A DNA stretch of 64,000 nt from Euryodendron excelsum. Lineage: Eukaryota > Streptophyta > Magnoliopsida > Ericales > Pentaphylacaceae. Of this stretch, positions 22,740 to 32,581 are shown piece after piece. Both the position numbers and the translations under genes were made by a program. Every line of letters starts with the position of its first letter. Positions within the stretch are counted from its first letter, which is position 1. The notes beneath the pieces were generated by a model. The model was given only the letters and a program-made list of their open reading frames with translations, did not search any database and was not told where the DNA came from. The stretch is taken from NCBI GenBank assembly GCA_033060915.1, contig CM065386.1:11382501-11446500 (forward strand), read 5' to 3'.

Positions 22740-24079
22740 TAGCCTTTACTTAACAAGGCTTGCTCCACAAATTTCTTAGGGGTTCTCAAAGATTTCAAAT
22801 CAGATTTTTTCACCCACATAACATTTATCTTTGATTTATCAATGAATTCATGAGAATTGGGTGTAGTCATAAGTCTTGCGTTGGCATTATGGTTTCTTCT
22901 TTGACCATGATTTGTGGAAACCTATCTTGTCTTGGAAACAAATCTATTCACATGATTTGTAAGGACTCGAATCTGATTTCCTAATCTCTCATATTGATTT
23001 CAAGGTTGATTATAAGCATGAGAACCGGAGACCCTATTCAATTTGAGACAATATGGTCTAATGTGACCAAACACACCACAATTATGACAAACAGGCTTAA
23101 ACTTTGGAGATTGAACAACCTTAGGAGATTTGGACTTCACATGAGAACTAATGAACTCATAAGGCACATGATTAGTCTCCCAACTAGGGTAATGAGGCCG
23201 AATATGACTCTTCACACCACATTGATGACAAGTAAGAACAAACCTAGTAGGCTTGGTCTCAACAATTGGCACAACACGTGCATATGTGATGGTGTTCTTC
23301 CTTGAAAGTCATAGCCTTGGTCTTCAAATTAGGACAATGAGGCCTAATATGGCCTTTAGTTTCATAATGGTGAGGAAATAACCTTAGCATGCTTAGCCTC
23401 ACTTGGTATGGAAGACTTACCTTGAGCCTTTGTAGAATTAGGCTTACTTGCCAGTGGGGAAGGCGTAGTTGCCTTCTCTGTGTATCTAATCCCAATCATG
23501 TCACAAAAGCTCCTTTGCGCATCCCAAATTTCATTAATCCTCTTTGAGCCTGCATTATATTTCTTAAACGACAGATGAGCATTAGCAAGTTCAGTTTCAA
23601 GCTTTTTGACCTTGTCCTCAAAAAATTTATTAGACTCAATTTTATCTTGACTCTCTTTCTCAAGAACACTGACTTTATTACTTAAAGTCACCCTTTGACT
23701 AATTGACTTATAACTGTTAGAGCTTCAAAAAGTTCTTATTTCAATGCATCATTCTCTTTTTCTAAAGTCCTCACCTTTATAGTCAATTTAATTTTGACTT
23801 TCCCCACTTTGTAACTCCCTTGAAACAATCGGTCATAGGGTTGTTGAAGGTTTATGATCTTATCATCATTATCTTCATCACTCATTGAGTCATAATGATT
23901 TGAGTCAAGAGATTCACTATGGTAAAGGAAATTATCATATTCAACATGCATGCCATTAGATGTAGATGAAGATGTGTGTACATTTTGTGCATAGATGGAT
24001 TATATGTAACACAATAAATAGGCTCTTCCATAAGAGGTGGTGAACGAACAATCAATACACATTCTTTAGGCAAATCCAT
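22740..24079 (-). pseudogene. Copia gag relic with CCHC zinc knuckles
   Basis: Starts at an ATG (complement of 24077-24079) reading MDLPKE, 83 bp from the LTR. It continues through several frames: an acidic stretch (SMSDEDNDDK) near 23880, a coiled-coil-like part (23362-23691: VSVLEKESQDK..., KVKKLETELANAH) with the SSKxL-DKIL type region seen here as GSKRINEIWDAQ, then zinc knuckles near 23230 (CHQCGVKSHIRPHY, last ligand lost) and 23090 (CHNCGVFGHIRPYC, complete). The stretch to about 22740 includes an MWVKKSDL motif, common just after gag in this lineage. Frameshifts near 23950, 23720 and 23360 mean no full protein is made. Confidence 0.85.
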
Positions 24080-24142
24080 ATTACTAGAAGCACTTTCAGG
24101 ACCTCACTCAAGTAAAATAGTTTTGAAAATGATTTTAAGAGT

Positions 24143-24161
24143 GTCCCGCTCTGATACCAAT
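24143..24161 (-). other. Primer-binding site, tRNA-Met type
   Basis: The complement reads TTGGTATCAGAGCGGGACA, the usual Copia site complementary to the 3' end of initiator tRNA-Met. It lies directly inside the 5' LTR. Confidence 0.85.
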
Positions 24162-24613
24162 TGAAAAACCCAAGTGTTTTTGGTAATATAGATTTATATC
24201 CTAAAATGGACCTAGAGGGGAGTGAATAAGTCTGTACTAAATTTTTAAGCAACTATTAGCAATGATTAATCTAAAGCAAACCATAAACAGAAATCACAAC
24301 ACACAACGATCAACACATAAGATTTTTAGTGTGGAAACCCTTCTGGGATAAAACCACAGGACCTAGTCCATCTCCAATCAAGGATTATATAAGGAACAAA
24401 GTACAAGAATGCCTTACAACCCTTTCACATCATTGAATCCACAACTAGGATTGAACCTTACAGCTTGTACACCATCCAAATCCACAAACTCTTTCTAGCA
24501 CTTGATTCTCCATCGAGTTCACGATGAAGCTCTTCGATTAACCAACTTGAATCACCACAAGCTACTCTCTTCTCTTTGATGGTATAAAGGAAAGTATGAT
24601 GGAGAGTCCTCTT
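24162..24613 (-). repeat. 5' LTR of the Copia element (interrupted)
   Basis: Begins TGAAAAACCC on the + strand and holds 'tttttagtgtggaaaccc' at 24328. It matches the other LTR up to 'agtcctcttagaaca' and then switches abruptly to LINE sequence at 24614. About 800 bp of LTR are missing before LTR sequence resumes at 40016. Confidence 0.8.
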
Positions 24614-24893
24614 AGAACAGAGGAGAACATTGCAAGAGCAAGCTCTTCTAGCCTAAGAGGCTTACCAATGCAAACCGCAAGAAACAGAGCAAAGGTTGAA
24701 CAGGGATCAACCTACTACAAACCACACCTCAATACAACAGAATTAAACAAGAAGACAGGGATCCAGATCTTTAACACCACCAATGGAATGAAAAAAAAAC
24801 AAAAAGATTATAGCTCCCATATCGAAATTTTGCTTGAATCCAGCTGAATACCTGAAGCTTGATGTTTTCCACAATCTCAACCTATGCTGGAGA
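24614..24893 (-). mobile_element. LINE (L1-type) 3'-end fragment
   Basis: Matches 40201-40480 closely along its whole length ('attgca(a/g)gagcaagctctt', 'caacctactacaaaccacacc', 'gaaattttgcttgaatccagc'). That other copy has a poly-T run and reads into reverse-transcriptase zinc-binding coding sequence, so this is the 3' part of a minus-strand LINE. It stops at '..ctatgctggaga', exactly where a CACTA-like end begins. Confidence 0.78.
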
Positions 24894-25574
24894 TACTACA
24901 AGAAATTTGACATTTAGCGACGAAAGTATTGGCGAGGAAACCAAATTTCACGCTAAAGATACCCTTTTAGCATGGAAAACCATGATTCCTCGCTAAAGTC
25001 TTCAAATGACCACATATAGGGACAAACAAAAAAATTTCTCGCAAATACTCATTGCAAAATCTTTGGTGGAAAATATTTTTCGGCGGGATGTGTGGCGGGA
25101 GAGTGAATTTGCAAGGAAAAGTAAAATTCCTCACGAATGGTGATGGGGGAAAAAGTATTAGCGAGGCGTTGAATAGATCGTTGCTAAAGGTTCTGAACAA
25201 TTATTTTTGCAACAAAAGCATTTGGTTGCAAAAAAACTTCAATGCCCATTGGCGTCGAATTTTGTGCTTGTCACTGATTCTAAGGGTATAAACATTTTGC
25301 AAGGCATACTGTTCCTCGCTAGATGTATAATATAAAGACTTTAGCCAGGAACTAGTAGGTTCCTTACTAAAAGAAGTAATCTATATATGTTATAGCGACA
25401 AAATACAAACTTCCTTGCTAATGGTAACCACAAAAATAACTGGCGGGAATATTTTGTTTGGCGGGAAAATATTATTAGTGAGGAGACATAAATTTCCTTG
25501 CTAATGATGTTCAAAAATTAGTGCTTAATAAGGAAATTATAGATTCCTCGCCAAAAGGAGCAACCGGTTTTTAA

Positions 25575-25778
25575 GGGCATGGTAATTAAGACTTTATATG
25601 ATATGTGACTATGACTAATTTTAATACGTTATTTCTACTTATAAAATATTAGTATAGTGCTACTCTGGGTATAGCCCTTACTCTGGGCATGGTAATTAAG
25701 ACTTTATATGATATGTGACTATGACTAATTTTAATACGTTATTTCTACTTATAAAATATTAGTATAGTACTACTACTC
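25575..25778. repeat. Direct duplication, unit 110 bp
   Basis: A stretch of about 90 bp starting 'gggcatggtaattaagac' at 25575 is repeated at 25685 with almost no change; the first visible difference is 'tatagtg' against 'tatagta'. The spacing is 110 bp. The near identity suggests a recent local duplication. Confidence 0.92.
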
Positions 25779-26064
25779 CTACTTTAAAAAATTGTTATTT
25801 ATACTTTGATGTGTGGGAAAACTAATAAATAAATGTATGTAACTAGTCTGTCCCTTTTTATGAAAATACCAAATTATTTGGCATTTTCACTTAATAAATT
25901 ATATTATATATAAAAACCTTTATAATAAATACATATTTATTGCAATTCAGAGTCATATGTTCAAACCATGGAAACAACATGTTCGTACACAAAAGGTAAG
26001 ACTGCATAATCTTATGAAAATGTCTAAACCATTATGAGAAATTACTTTTTTTTAATTTTTTTGA

Positions 26065-26300
26065 ATAGTCAGAGCATGTTTGGCGTAGCAGTTAGTTTGT
26101 TCCATTGAGACTTGGGTTTCACAAGTTTAAAGTAAATAAGGCCACGTATATCTAACCATGCCCAAACTTACAGTAGAGGAGCCTTGTGTACTGGACAAAC
26201 ATATGTCCGCACACAAGAGGTAAGATTGCGTACAATTGATCCTTCCTAGACCTCGAAGTGGGGGGAATCTCGTGTATTGAGTTATCCTTTTATATATTCA
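26065..26300 (+). mobile_element. Au-like SINE relic
   Basis: The 3' half, 'gaggtaagattgcgtacaattgatcc', 'tagacctcgaagtgggggga', 'tctcgtgtattg', follows the typical plant Au SINE 3' domain. The 5' part has weak box A and box B-like stretches at 26075-26140. A second diverged fragment of this kind lies at 50715-50783. Confidence 0.6.
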
Positions 26301-26472
26301 CTCATTGTGACTAATAATTGATTGAACCTGAAATATTTAATTTTTGTAACTAAATAATAAATATTTTATGTATTTCAACTTTTTTGGTGCCTAAATTTAG
26401 GTTCAATAACTAATAAATTGATCCATCAAAGTACTATAAACTGCCACTTCTACACAAATCCATTCGGGCATT

Positions 26473-26794
26473 TAGGGGTGTGCAAAAGAATCTTTCATAT
26501 CGGAGCTTGTGTTTGATAATACTTTATGTCATTTGTCGTAATGGACTTTGCTGTATCTCTTTGAAAAATTTGTATCTGTAATGGATTAACTCAAAACTAT
26601 ACAAGCAGAACCGACCCAACCCAGCTTGGCCAGAACCAAGGAACCGACCCAAACTAATATGAACTGAGTCGGGTTGATTTAGTCCCATGGGATGATTGGT
26701 TCGATCTTAGGTCCAAAATCTTGGAATCGATGAAGATTGGTTCAATTCTGGGTTAGCCATGAATCCGAACCAAACCGTCCCATGCACACCCTTA
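26473..26794. mobile_element. hAT-type MITE
   Basis: Ends TAGGGGTGTGCA and TGCACACCCTTA (11 of 12 positions inverted-complementary). The flanking 8-mers CGGGCATT and GGGTCATT agree at six positions. Inside, 'ccgaaccaaacc'-type motifs are frequent. 322 bp and non-coding. An alternative right end at about 26914 (gtgaacacctcta) cannot be ruled out. Confidence 0.6.
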
Positions 26795-27301
26795 GGGTCA
26801 TTCCCAAACCCAACCCAAACCATACCAAGTCAAAATCGGTTACATTGTATTTGAACCCGAGATTGGCGGTTCGGATAGTGGGTCATTATCCAACCTGACC
26901 CGTGAACACCTCTAGTCCGAACCCATAAAACCAAACTACTTTAAGTACCGACTTAAAAAAAAAAAGTCAAAAAAGTAACTATTAAACAACCAATCTCCAT
27001 TTGAGTTGTTCGCGAGTCAACCTAGCCAGTCGATTCTACAATCGGAATGATGGACTTTCATATGTTTTAAATGAATAAATTTAAAAATAGAATTGATTTG
27101 GTGGGATTTGAAAAAGAAAAATGAAAAACCTTGAAATCCTTTGGTAATTAATTAGTCGGGTTTCATGTAAATTGGAAATAATTAATTCTTAATTGGTAGA
27201 TAGTTACAACTATGCTCTCCCTTTTTTTTTTTTTTTTTAAAGTTTTTATGACTAGCCTAATCTAGGAGCACTGTTGTCATCAAAATATTTTCTTTTTTGA
27301 T

Positions 27302-27530
27302 TCATTACAAAAAATGTGACTTTTAGAGACGGTAATTGTAGCGGTGGGTCACAAAATCGCCTTTAAAGGTGTTCACTAGCAGCGGTAAATTACCGTCATT
27401 ATATTTGTATATTAAAGACGAGTTATTATTACTGCCACAAAAAATACCAATTAGCACCCTATAAAACGGTAGATTAGTTATAGAATTTCTACGATAGTTT
27501 TTGGGAACCATCAATAAAACTACGCGCGCA
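27302..27530. mobile_element. Second CACTA-like terminus
   Basis: Reads CATTACAAAAAATGTGAC followed by 'agagacggtaattg', 'gcggtaaattaccg' and 'aaagacgag' motifs, the usual look of a CACTA end and subterminal region. The motif set differs from that at 24894, so a different family is likely. The partner end was not found. Confidence 0.45.
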
Positions 27531-28261
27531 ACATCATTAATTTGTTTTCCTCCATCTTATTTTATTTAGTTCCAAATTTTCCCTCTATTTGACAAAATGG
27601 TGAAACCCATTCCCTCCATAACGTTTTCCCCAAAATTGGCATTAGTCACGGTTATGAGGGCGAGGTTTTCCCCCGAAATTGCCTTCGCCAAGGTGAGAGC
27701 TGATGGGCGAGGTTATGAAATCGCAGCTGCGAGGGCGAGGTTCCGACAGTGAAGGCAAGGTCATGGGACACCGTGAAGGCGAGATCTAGGCAATTTGAGG
27801 CTTGTCATTGGGTTTTGATTGAGGAGGTTTTCAGCGGCTTGCTCTCATCAAGAGTTAGCTTCACCAAAATGTGTTTTTGCTAAAGTAAAGTGCCGCTGTG
27901 GTGGGTGTTTGCTATGATACCGAGGCTGGGTAATCTTTCTACCCAGCCAATTTCATCACGAGGTAATCTTCTCTTTCTTTCTGGTTCTCTTTCTCTCTCT
28001 TTGGTAGCATATTCTTGGTTTGTAGCCTTTCACTTTGTGGGGAAATGTTTATGCAGTAAGTAGAAATCTTCCAAATTGATTTTTTCAAAAATATCCTTTG
28101 GTGGAGGGGCTGGAGTTGTGACAGTAATGGCAGGCGGTAGGGGAAGGGGAAGGTGGGGGCGACAGGTGGTGGTGGGGGAGAGGTTGGGTATGGTGGCAGT
28201 GTTGATGTTTTGTTGCTGGCCATGTGTTTGAAAAAATATCTAAGCACCATTTTTACTACCA
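27531..28261. other. Unassigned sequence before the PDH fragment
   Basis: Includes a purine-rich GGTGG stretch (28130-28200) that gives a proline-rich open frame on the minus strand and a CT-rich stretch at 27970-28000. Repeated 'gaggcgaggtt' motifs occur at 27655-27790. Nothing points to a real gene. Confidence 0.45.
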
Positions 28262-28351
28262 GGAGAGGTGAGGGACCAACCTTGGTTGAATATGAGACCT
28301 ACAGGTTTAGGGGCCACTAGTTGGCCTATCTCGATGAGCTTCATGACCCTG
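28262..28351 (+). pseudogene. Captured exon fragment of plastid-type pyruvate dehydrogenase E1 alpha
   Basis: In one frame the exon reads RGEGPTLVEYETYRFRGH, stop, LAYLDELHDP, ending at a GT donor (ctg|gtgagc) and preceded by an AG acceptor (ctaccag). This is the conserved GPTLVE-YRFRGHS-DPDELRD block of PDH E1-alpha, near the thiamine diphosphate and phosphorylation-loop part of the enzyme. The serine expected after RGH is a TAG stop. No other exon of the gene was found nearby. One exon only, so it cannot make enzyme. It lies inside the CACTA-like block. Confidence 0.85.
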
Positions 28352-28633
28352 GTGAGCATAAATTGAATTTATTGTCCTTTTGAGTATCTTGCTGCTGTTG
28401 TTCCATTAGTTTTTGAACATTTTGTTACTTCAATAGTTTAGCTGTTAAGTTTACATGCGATTTTTCTTCTATCTTTTGAATTTGGTCTTTCACAACACAC
28501 ATCAATATGAATCAAGGTTGTTATAGGATAAGCTATTGAGTTACCTGATATTGCTATACCTGATCTCAACCCTTGAAAAATGAAGGTGGTAGCAATTAAT
28601 GGGTAAGACAGTAAGACTGAGTTGTTGTAATGA

Positions 28634-28661
28634 TTCTCTCTCTCTCTCTCTCTCTCTCTCT
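28634..28661. repeat. (TC)n microsatellite
   Basis: Uninterrupted TC/CT run of about 28 bp. Confidence 0.95.
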
Positions 28662-28982
28662 ACCCCAACCTGGAAAGCACACCTTACTTTTTGTTCAAAC
28701 ACTAAATTTTTTGGGAATATAAATGACCGTAAGAAAATCACGTAAAGTAAAAGGAGAACGTCCCTAAAAAAATTAAAGCTAAGAAGTTGGGGTCATTTGT
28801 ATTGCTTTTTTTTTTCTTTTTCTGGAAAGTATGAGATGGTTAAAGGAAAAACCGGTGAATGAAACTTTGATTGCCATAAGATTATTTCAGATAGATGTTT
28901 TGCAGGCAGGCACACTTCATCGTGTATTCATTTGAGCATTAACTTACGAAAAACTTAGAAGCGTGTATCCAAAAAAGAAAAA

Positions 28983-29270
28983 CTTACGAAAACCCAAAAA
29001 AAACAAGCCCAAAACACTAAACGGGTCAAAAGTCATACTTAGAAGCATTTTTTAACTTTTTCTTGGGCCAAAAAACCATTTGATAGTTTTCGAGGGCCTT
29101 CGCCTTATCGCTAGCTTTTCGAAAACATATTATAATAGGAAAACGGAGTTACAGAGCAAAAGTTACGGCCGATTAAAGTTTACCGACCACCGGTAGCTGG
29201 TCCACGCGCCACACGAATATAACGACGCCCCCGGGTCTCCAAGTAGTCTTTCGTTATGCTATCCACATCA
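28983..29270 (-). repeat. Solo LTR (TGATGC...GCATCA family), copy 3, truncated
   Basis: Matches the right part of copies 1 and 2 ('aacatattataataggaaaacgga', 'taccgaccaccgg', 'acgacgcc..cgggtctccaagta') and ends ATCCACATCA. The left roughly 220 bp are missing, so no target duplication can be read. Confidence 0.85.
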
Positions 29271-29992
29271 TATTACCACCCTGATACAATTAATTTTGGT
29301 CCTAGATGTGTATGTAATAAACAAGATTTATAAGAAGAAATAAGAAGAAGAGAAGAATAGAGAAAGATGAGCTTTGCTTGGCAGTGAGGTATGGACCGTA
29401 TGGGGATCCATCTTCATTCAGTCAAAGCCTAGTAAGTTGCATTCATTAGTCTCTTGTTTGGAACCTGAGGAAACTTGGTGGCAAAGTAATTGCCGAACCA
29501 AAATAAGCTAATTTTGTTATAATTTAGTTGAACCCACCTGAAACTATTAATTAAGCCCAAACAAGTCACGTTGGCAGCTCATGTACTAACCAAATCCCAA
29601 TTTACAAAAAATGCCCTTGTGTTGGAGACATCTCCAACACAAGGATTTGTCAAGACATCTCCAATTGAAGACATGGCCTAACATCAGAAGTTGTGCTTCC
29701 TCATAACCTCATGGCACTACATCTTGCTTCGCAATCCCAAAAAACCAAATTACCATCAATGAAGGGATAGGATCAAATTTATCAAAGTAATCTCGTGCCT
29801 AGCCAGCTTTATTAAGGGAGACAATATCAAGAATATCGTATAGTTTGAACGCTAAACCCTTGTCAGCAGTTTACCTTAGAAAAAGAAAAACAAAAACCTT
29901 GCTAGGAGCTTTTTATATTTTAAGTGAGTTGCATCTCAGATTCTCATGATCAATACTTCTGTTGTTTTGATTTTCCCCTTCAATTATTATTA
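29271..29992. other. Sequence before the AMP deaminase fragment
   Basis: No exon or repeat recognised. The last part is probably intron of the captured AMP deaminase gene, since it runs into a normal AG acceptor. Confidence 0.45.
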
Positions 29993-31136
29993 GATGTTCC
30001 ATCACTTGAGGAAGCGGATGTCTACAGGAATATGCAAGCTTGCCTGAACCAGAAACATCTTTTGAGGTTTATAAAGTCAAAGTTGAGGAAGGAGCCTAAC
30101 GAGGTAATGGTTTGGATCTATCTGTTCATGCTTATCAATGCATTTTTATCCCTACTTGTTCTTGTTATGAGTTTTGAGCAGTGAATTTTTGACTTCTTAT
30201 TTTTTTTCTAAGGTGAGTTTTAGCCACAGGAATTGACTAGTGAAAAGAATTTCTTTTACGAAGATGATATGAGTTGCAATTTCACTTTGTCTTAAGATTT
30301 CCTCTGCTTTTCTTCAGGTAGTTATATTTCGAGATGGAACATATCTGACCTTGAAAGAGGTGTTCGAGAGTTTGGATTTGACTGGGTAATGAAATAGTCC
30401 TCCTGAACTTTTCAGCTGAAGATATGAATAATATCCTCCACTACGCCATCATTATCAAATTCTTTGTTTGTCATGTAGTTTGACTTGTCATAAGATGCTT
30501 AGAATAATTTCTATTTCACATGTATCTAAACAGGAATGACATGAATGTTGACCTTTTAGATGTGCATGCCGACAAGAGTACCTTCCATCGTTTTGACAAA
30601 ATTCAATTTAAAGTATAATCCCTGTGGTCAAAGTAGGTTAAGGGAGATTTTCCTGAAGCAAGATAACCTTATCCAGGGTATATACTGTTTGTTTCCTTAC
30701 TCGTAGGGTGAGATGCTGAAGTTAAATCTTGAGAAAGTATTTCTTTCATGCTCTGTATGTTTTCTTCCCTAAACTTTATGGAACTACTTTGCATCTTAAT
30801 TATCTTCAATCTGAATCCAATAGTTATGCTTGAGTAGTTTGAAACATTTGTACGTTGATAAATTTGATTTTAAATTCCCGTGGTTAATTTAGTTGTCTTT
30901 GTAGCCGAGAGACAGCTATGGACTAAGTACTCTAATATTTAGAGAAACATGTCAAACAGCTTTATCAGTGTGTAAATTTTTTTCAAAAGAAATTTAATTT
31001 TGTTATGCTAGGCAATAAAGGTCAAGTATGTAACACACTATTTAAGTTGTAGGCATGGATGTGTAGAGTTACGCTTCATTTTCCAAGAATTTTGGTGTTG
31101 GCTTGTCCATGCCCAATTACATAGATAGTTGTTAAA

Positions 31137-31138
<2 letters not shown>

Positions 31139-31175
<37 letters not shown>
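31139..31175. repeat. (TC)n microsatellite in intron
   Basis: Uninterrupted CT/TC run of about 37 bp inside an intron of the AMP deaminase fragment. Confidence 0.95.
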
Positions 31176-31179
<4 letters not shown>

Positions 31180-31520
31180 GTACATACACGCACTTGAAAC
31201 TTCGTATATTTCTAATTTGCTAGTCTTCGATATCAAATTGTGTAAATATGATTTTTATTTAAACATACCTCCTAGTTTAGGAGATTCTTCATGAGCTCTG
31301 CTACTAAATGTTGCTTCTAGTTCTGTTGCCTTCATTTCTTTCATGATTTTTCACATCAATGTTAATGACGTATATCTTTTGGTTAATCTTAGAACTTATT
31401 TCTTTTCCTCATATGTTATTTTTAATAAAAAAAAATTATGGTCTAATTCTGTATAACAGGTCGTTTCCTTGCTGAGCTGACAAAGCAAGTTTTTACAGAT
31501 CTTGATGCAAGTCAATATCA

Positions 31521-31740
31521 GGTGTATTCTTGGTGTAATTTAATAGATATATTTATTACCAGATGCTCTTCTTAGATTTTATGAAAATTTGCTTTCTGCT
31601 TTGTGTCTATGTATAGATCTTGCTGCAAGTAAATAACATGTGTGTTCTTGGTGTAATTTAATAGATATATTTATTACCAGTTGCTCTTCTTAGATTTTAT
31701 TTGCTTTCTGCTTTTGTGTCTATGTTGTTTGCTCAGATAG
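31521..31740. repeat. Direct duplication within AMP deaminase intron
   Basis: 'tcttggtgtaatttaatagatatatttattaccag' occurs at about 31527 and again at about 31648, each preceded by a 'gatcttg(a/c)tgcaagt' stretch and followed by 'ctcttcttagattttat' and 'gctttctgct'. The spacing is about 120 bp. The second copy duplicates part of the exon end in a decayed form. Confidence 0.85.
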
Positions 31741-32581
31741 TGGGAACAAACATTATGAATATACATAACTTGAGTCACATCATTGCAATGAAACACTTTC
31801 CCTGTTTTAATTGATTTCTTTCTGTTTTTATGTTTCTTTGGGGTCTTTGAAAAACATTTTTGTTCTTCAAAGGGGGTTGTTTGGGTGGGGGTTTATGAAC
31901 TCCCTTTGTATTAAATGCATATGGTCATTTACCACAAACTTGAATAAGAGAATTTAGTGAGTTATAAGAATTTTTAGGCATAATTTTGTTTTAGTATCAT
32001 AGTTTCCTCTATTCTGATATATTGGTTGGTCAATACTTTATGTGTCGTTTTTATGCTCCCTTGTAGATAAGTTACTTTGCAGGCTCTAAATTTGACCTGG
32101 AAATCAATACCAAAATAAGAGTGAAAGGTAAATTGACTATGACTTGTCTTATGCTTGAAAGGATATATCGAAATTATTTAAACAAGATAGCAAAAGGGAT
32201 ATATTGGTTGGTCAATACTTTATATTTGTATGGTTTTTTTTATGTTCTTTCAAACATCTTTGAATAGTGTGCTTTTCGGAAGTTTGGGTGTTCTCTTGAT
32301 ACCCAATTTAGGCTTATAAGCATTTGAAATTTCATCCCAGAGCCAGTTTGAGTTTAGATGCTCATCTCCTCTTGATGCCCTTCTCTGGGGGCTGTTTGTT
32401 TGCTCTTCATTTTATTAATTTCTGATGGTTCATCCATGTTAAATTGTTGAAGTTGTTGCTGTTACAGATGGATGAATACAGGATATCGATATATGGTAGA
32501 AAGATGAGTGAGTGGGATCAGATGGCCTGTTGGATAATGAATAATGAATTGTACAGTGAGAATGTTGTTTGGCTTATTCAG

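Larger units (their letters stand above)
20296..24613 (-). mobile_element. Gutted Sirevirus-like Copia retrotransposon (gag kept, pol missing)
   Basis: Read on the minus strand: partial 5' LTR (24613 down to 24162), tRNA-Met PBS (24143-24161), gag with CCHC knuckles (24079 to about 22740), then several polypurine tracts, and the 3' LTR (21331 to 20296). No protease, integrase, reverse transcriptase or RNase H can be read between gag and the polypurine tracts. Multiple 'gggggag' tracts near 21335, 21516, 21551 and 21634, and gag with a coiled-coil-like central part, fit the Sirevirus/Maximus lineage. Both LTRs are incomplete. Confidence 0.82.
29993..32581 (+). pseudogene. Captured fragment of AMP deaminase (FAC1-type)
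   Basis: Five exons with good GT/AG borders are readable: 29993-30103 (VPSLEEADVYRNMQACLNQ, KHLLRFIKSKLRKEP), 30318-30385 (VVIFRDGTYLTLKEVFESLD), 30534-30677 ([20 protein letters not shown]..., then in another frame YNPCGQ and [13 protein letters not shown]), 31460-31521 (RFLAELTKQVFTDLDASQYQ) and 32468-32581 (YRISIYGRKMSEWDQMACWI, SENVVWLIQ). They match consecutive exons in the middle of plant AMP deaminase, which converts AMP to IMP. A one-base gain near 30602 breaks the frame. The metal-binding catalytic C-terminal part and the N-terminus are absent. Introns are kept. A (TC)n run at 31139-31175 lies in one intron, and an approximate duplicate of the exon-4 border region follows at about 31615. 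Confidence 0.92.

Noticed and set aside
27939..28250. Proline-rich minus-strand open frame
   Set aside because: It lies over a purine-rich GGTGG stretch on the + strand; no signal peptide or known motif.
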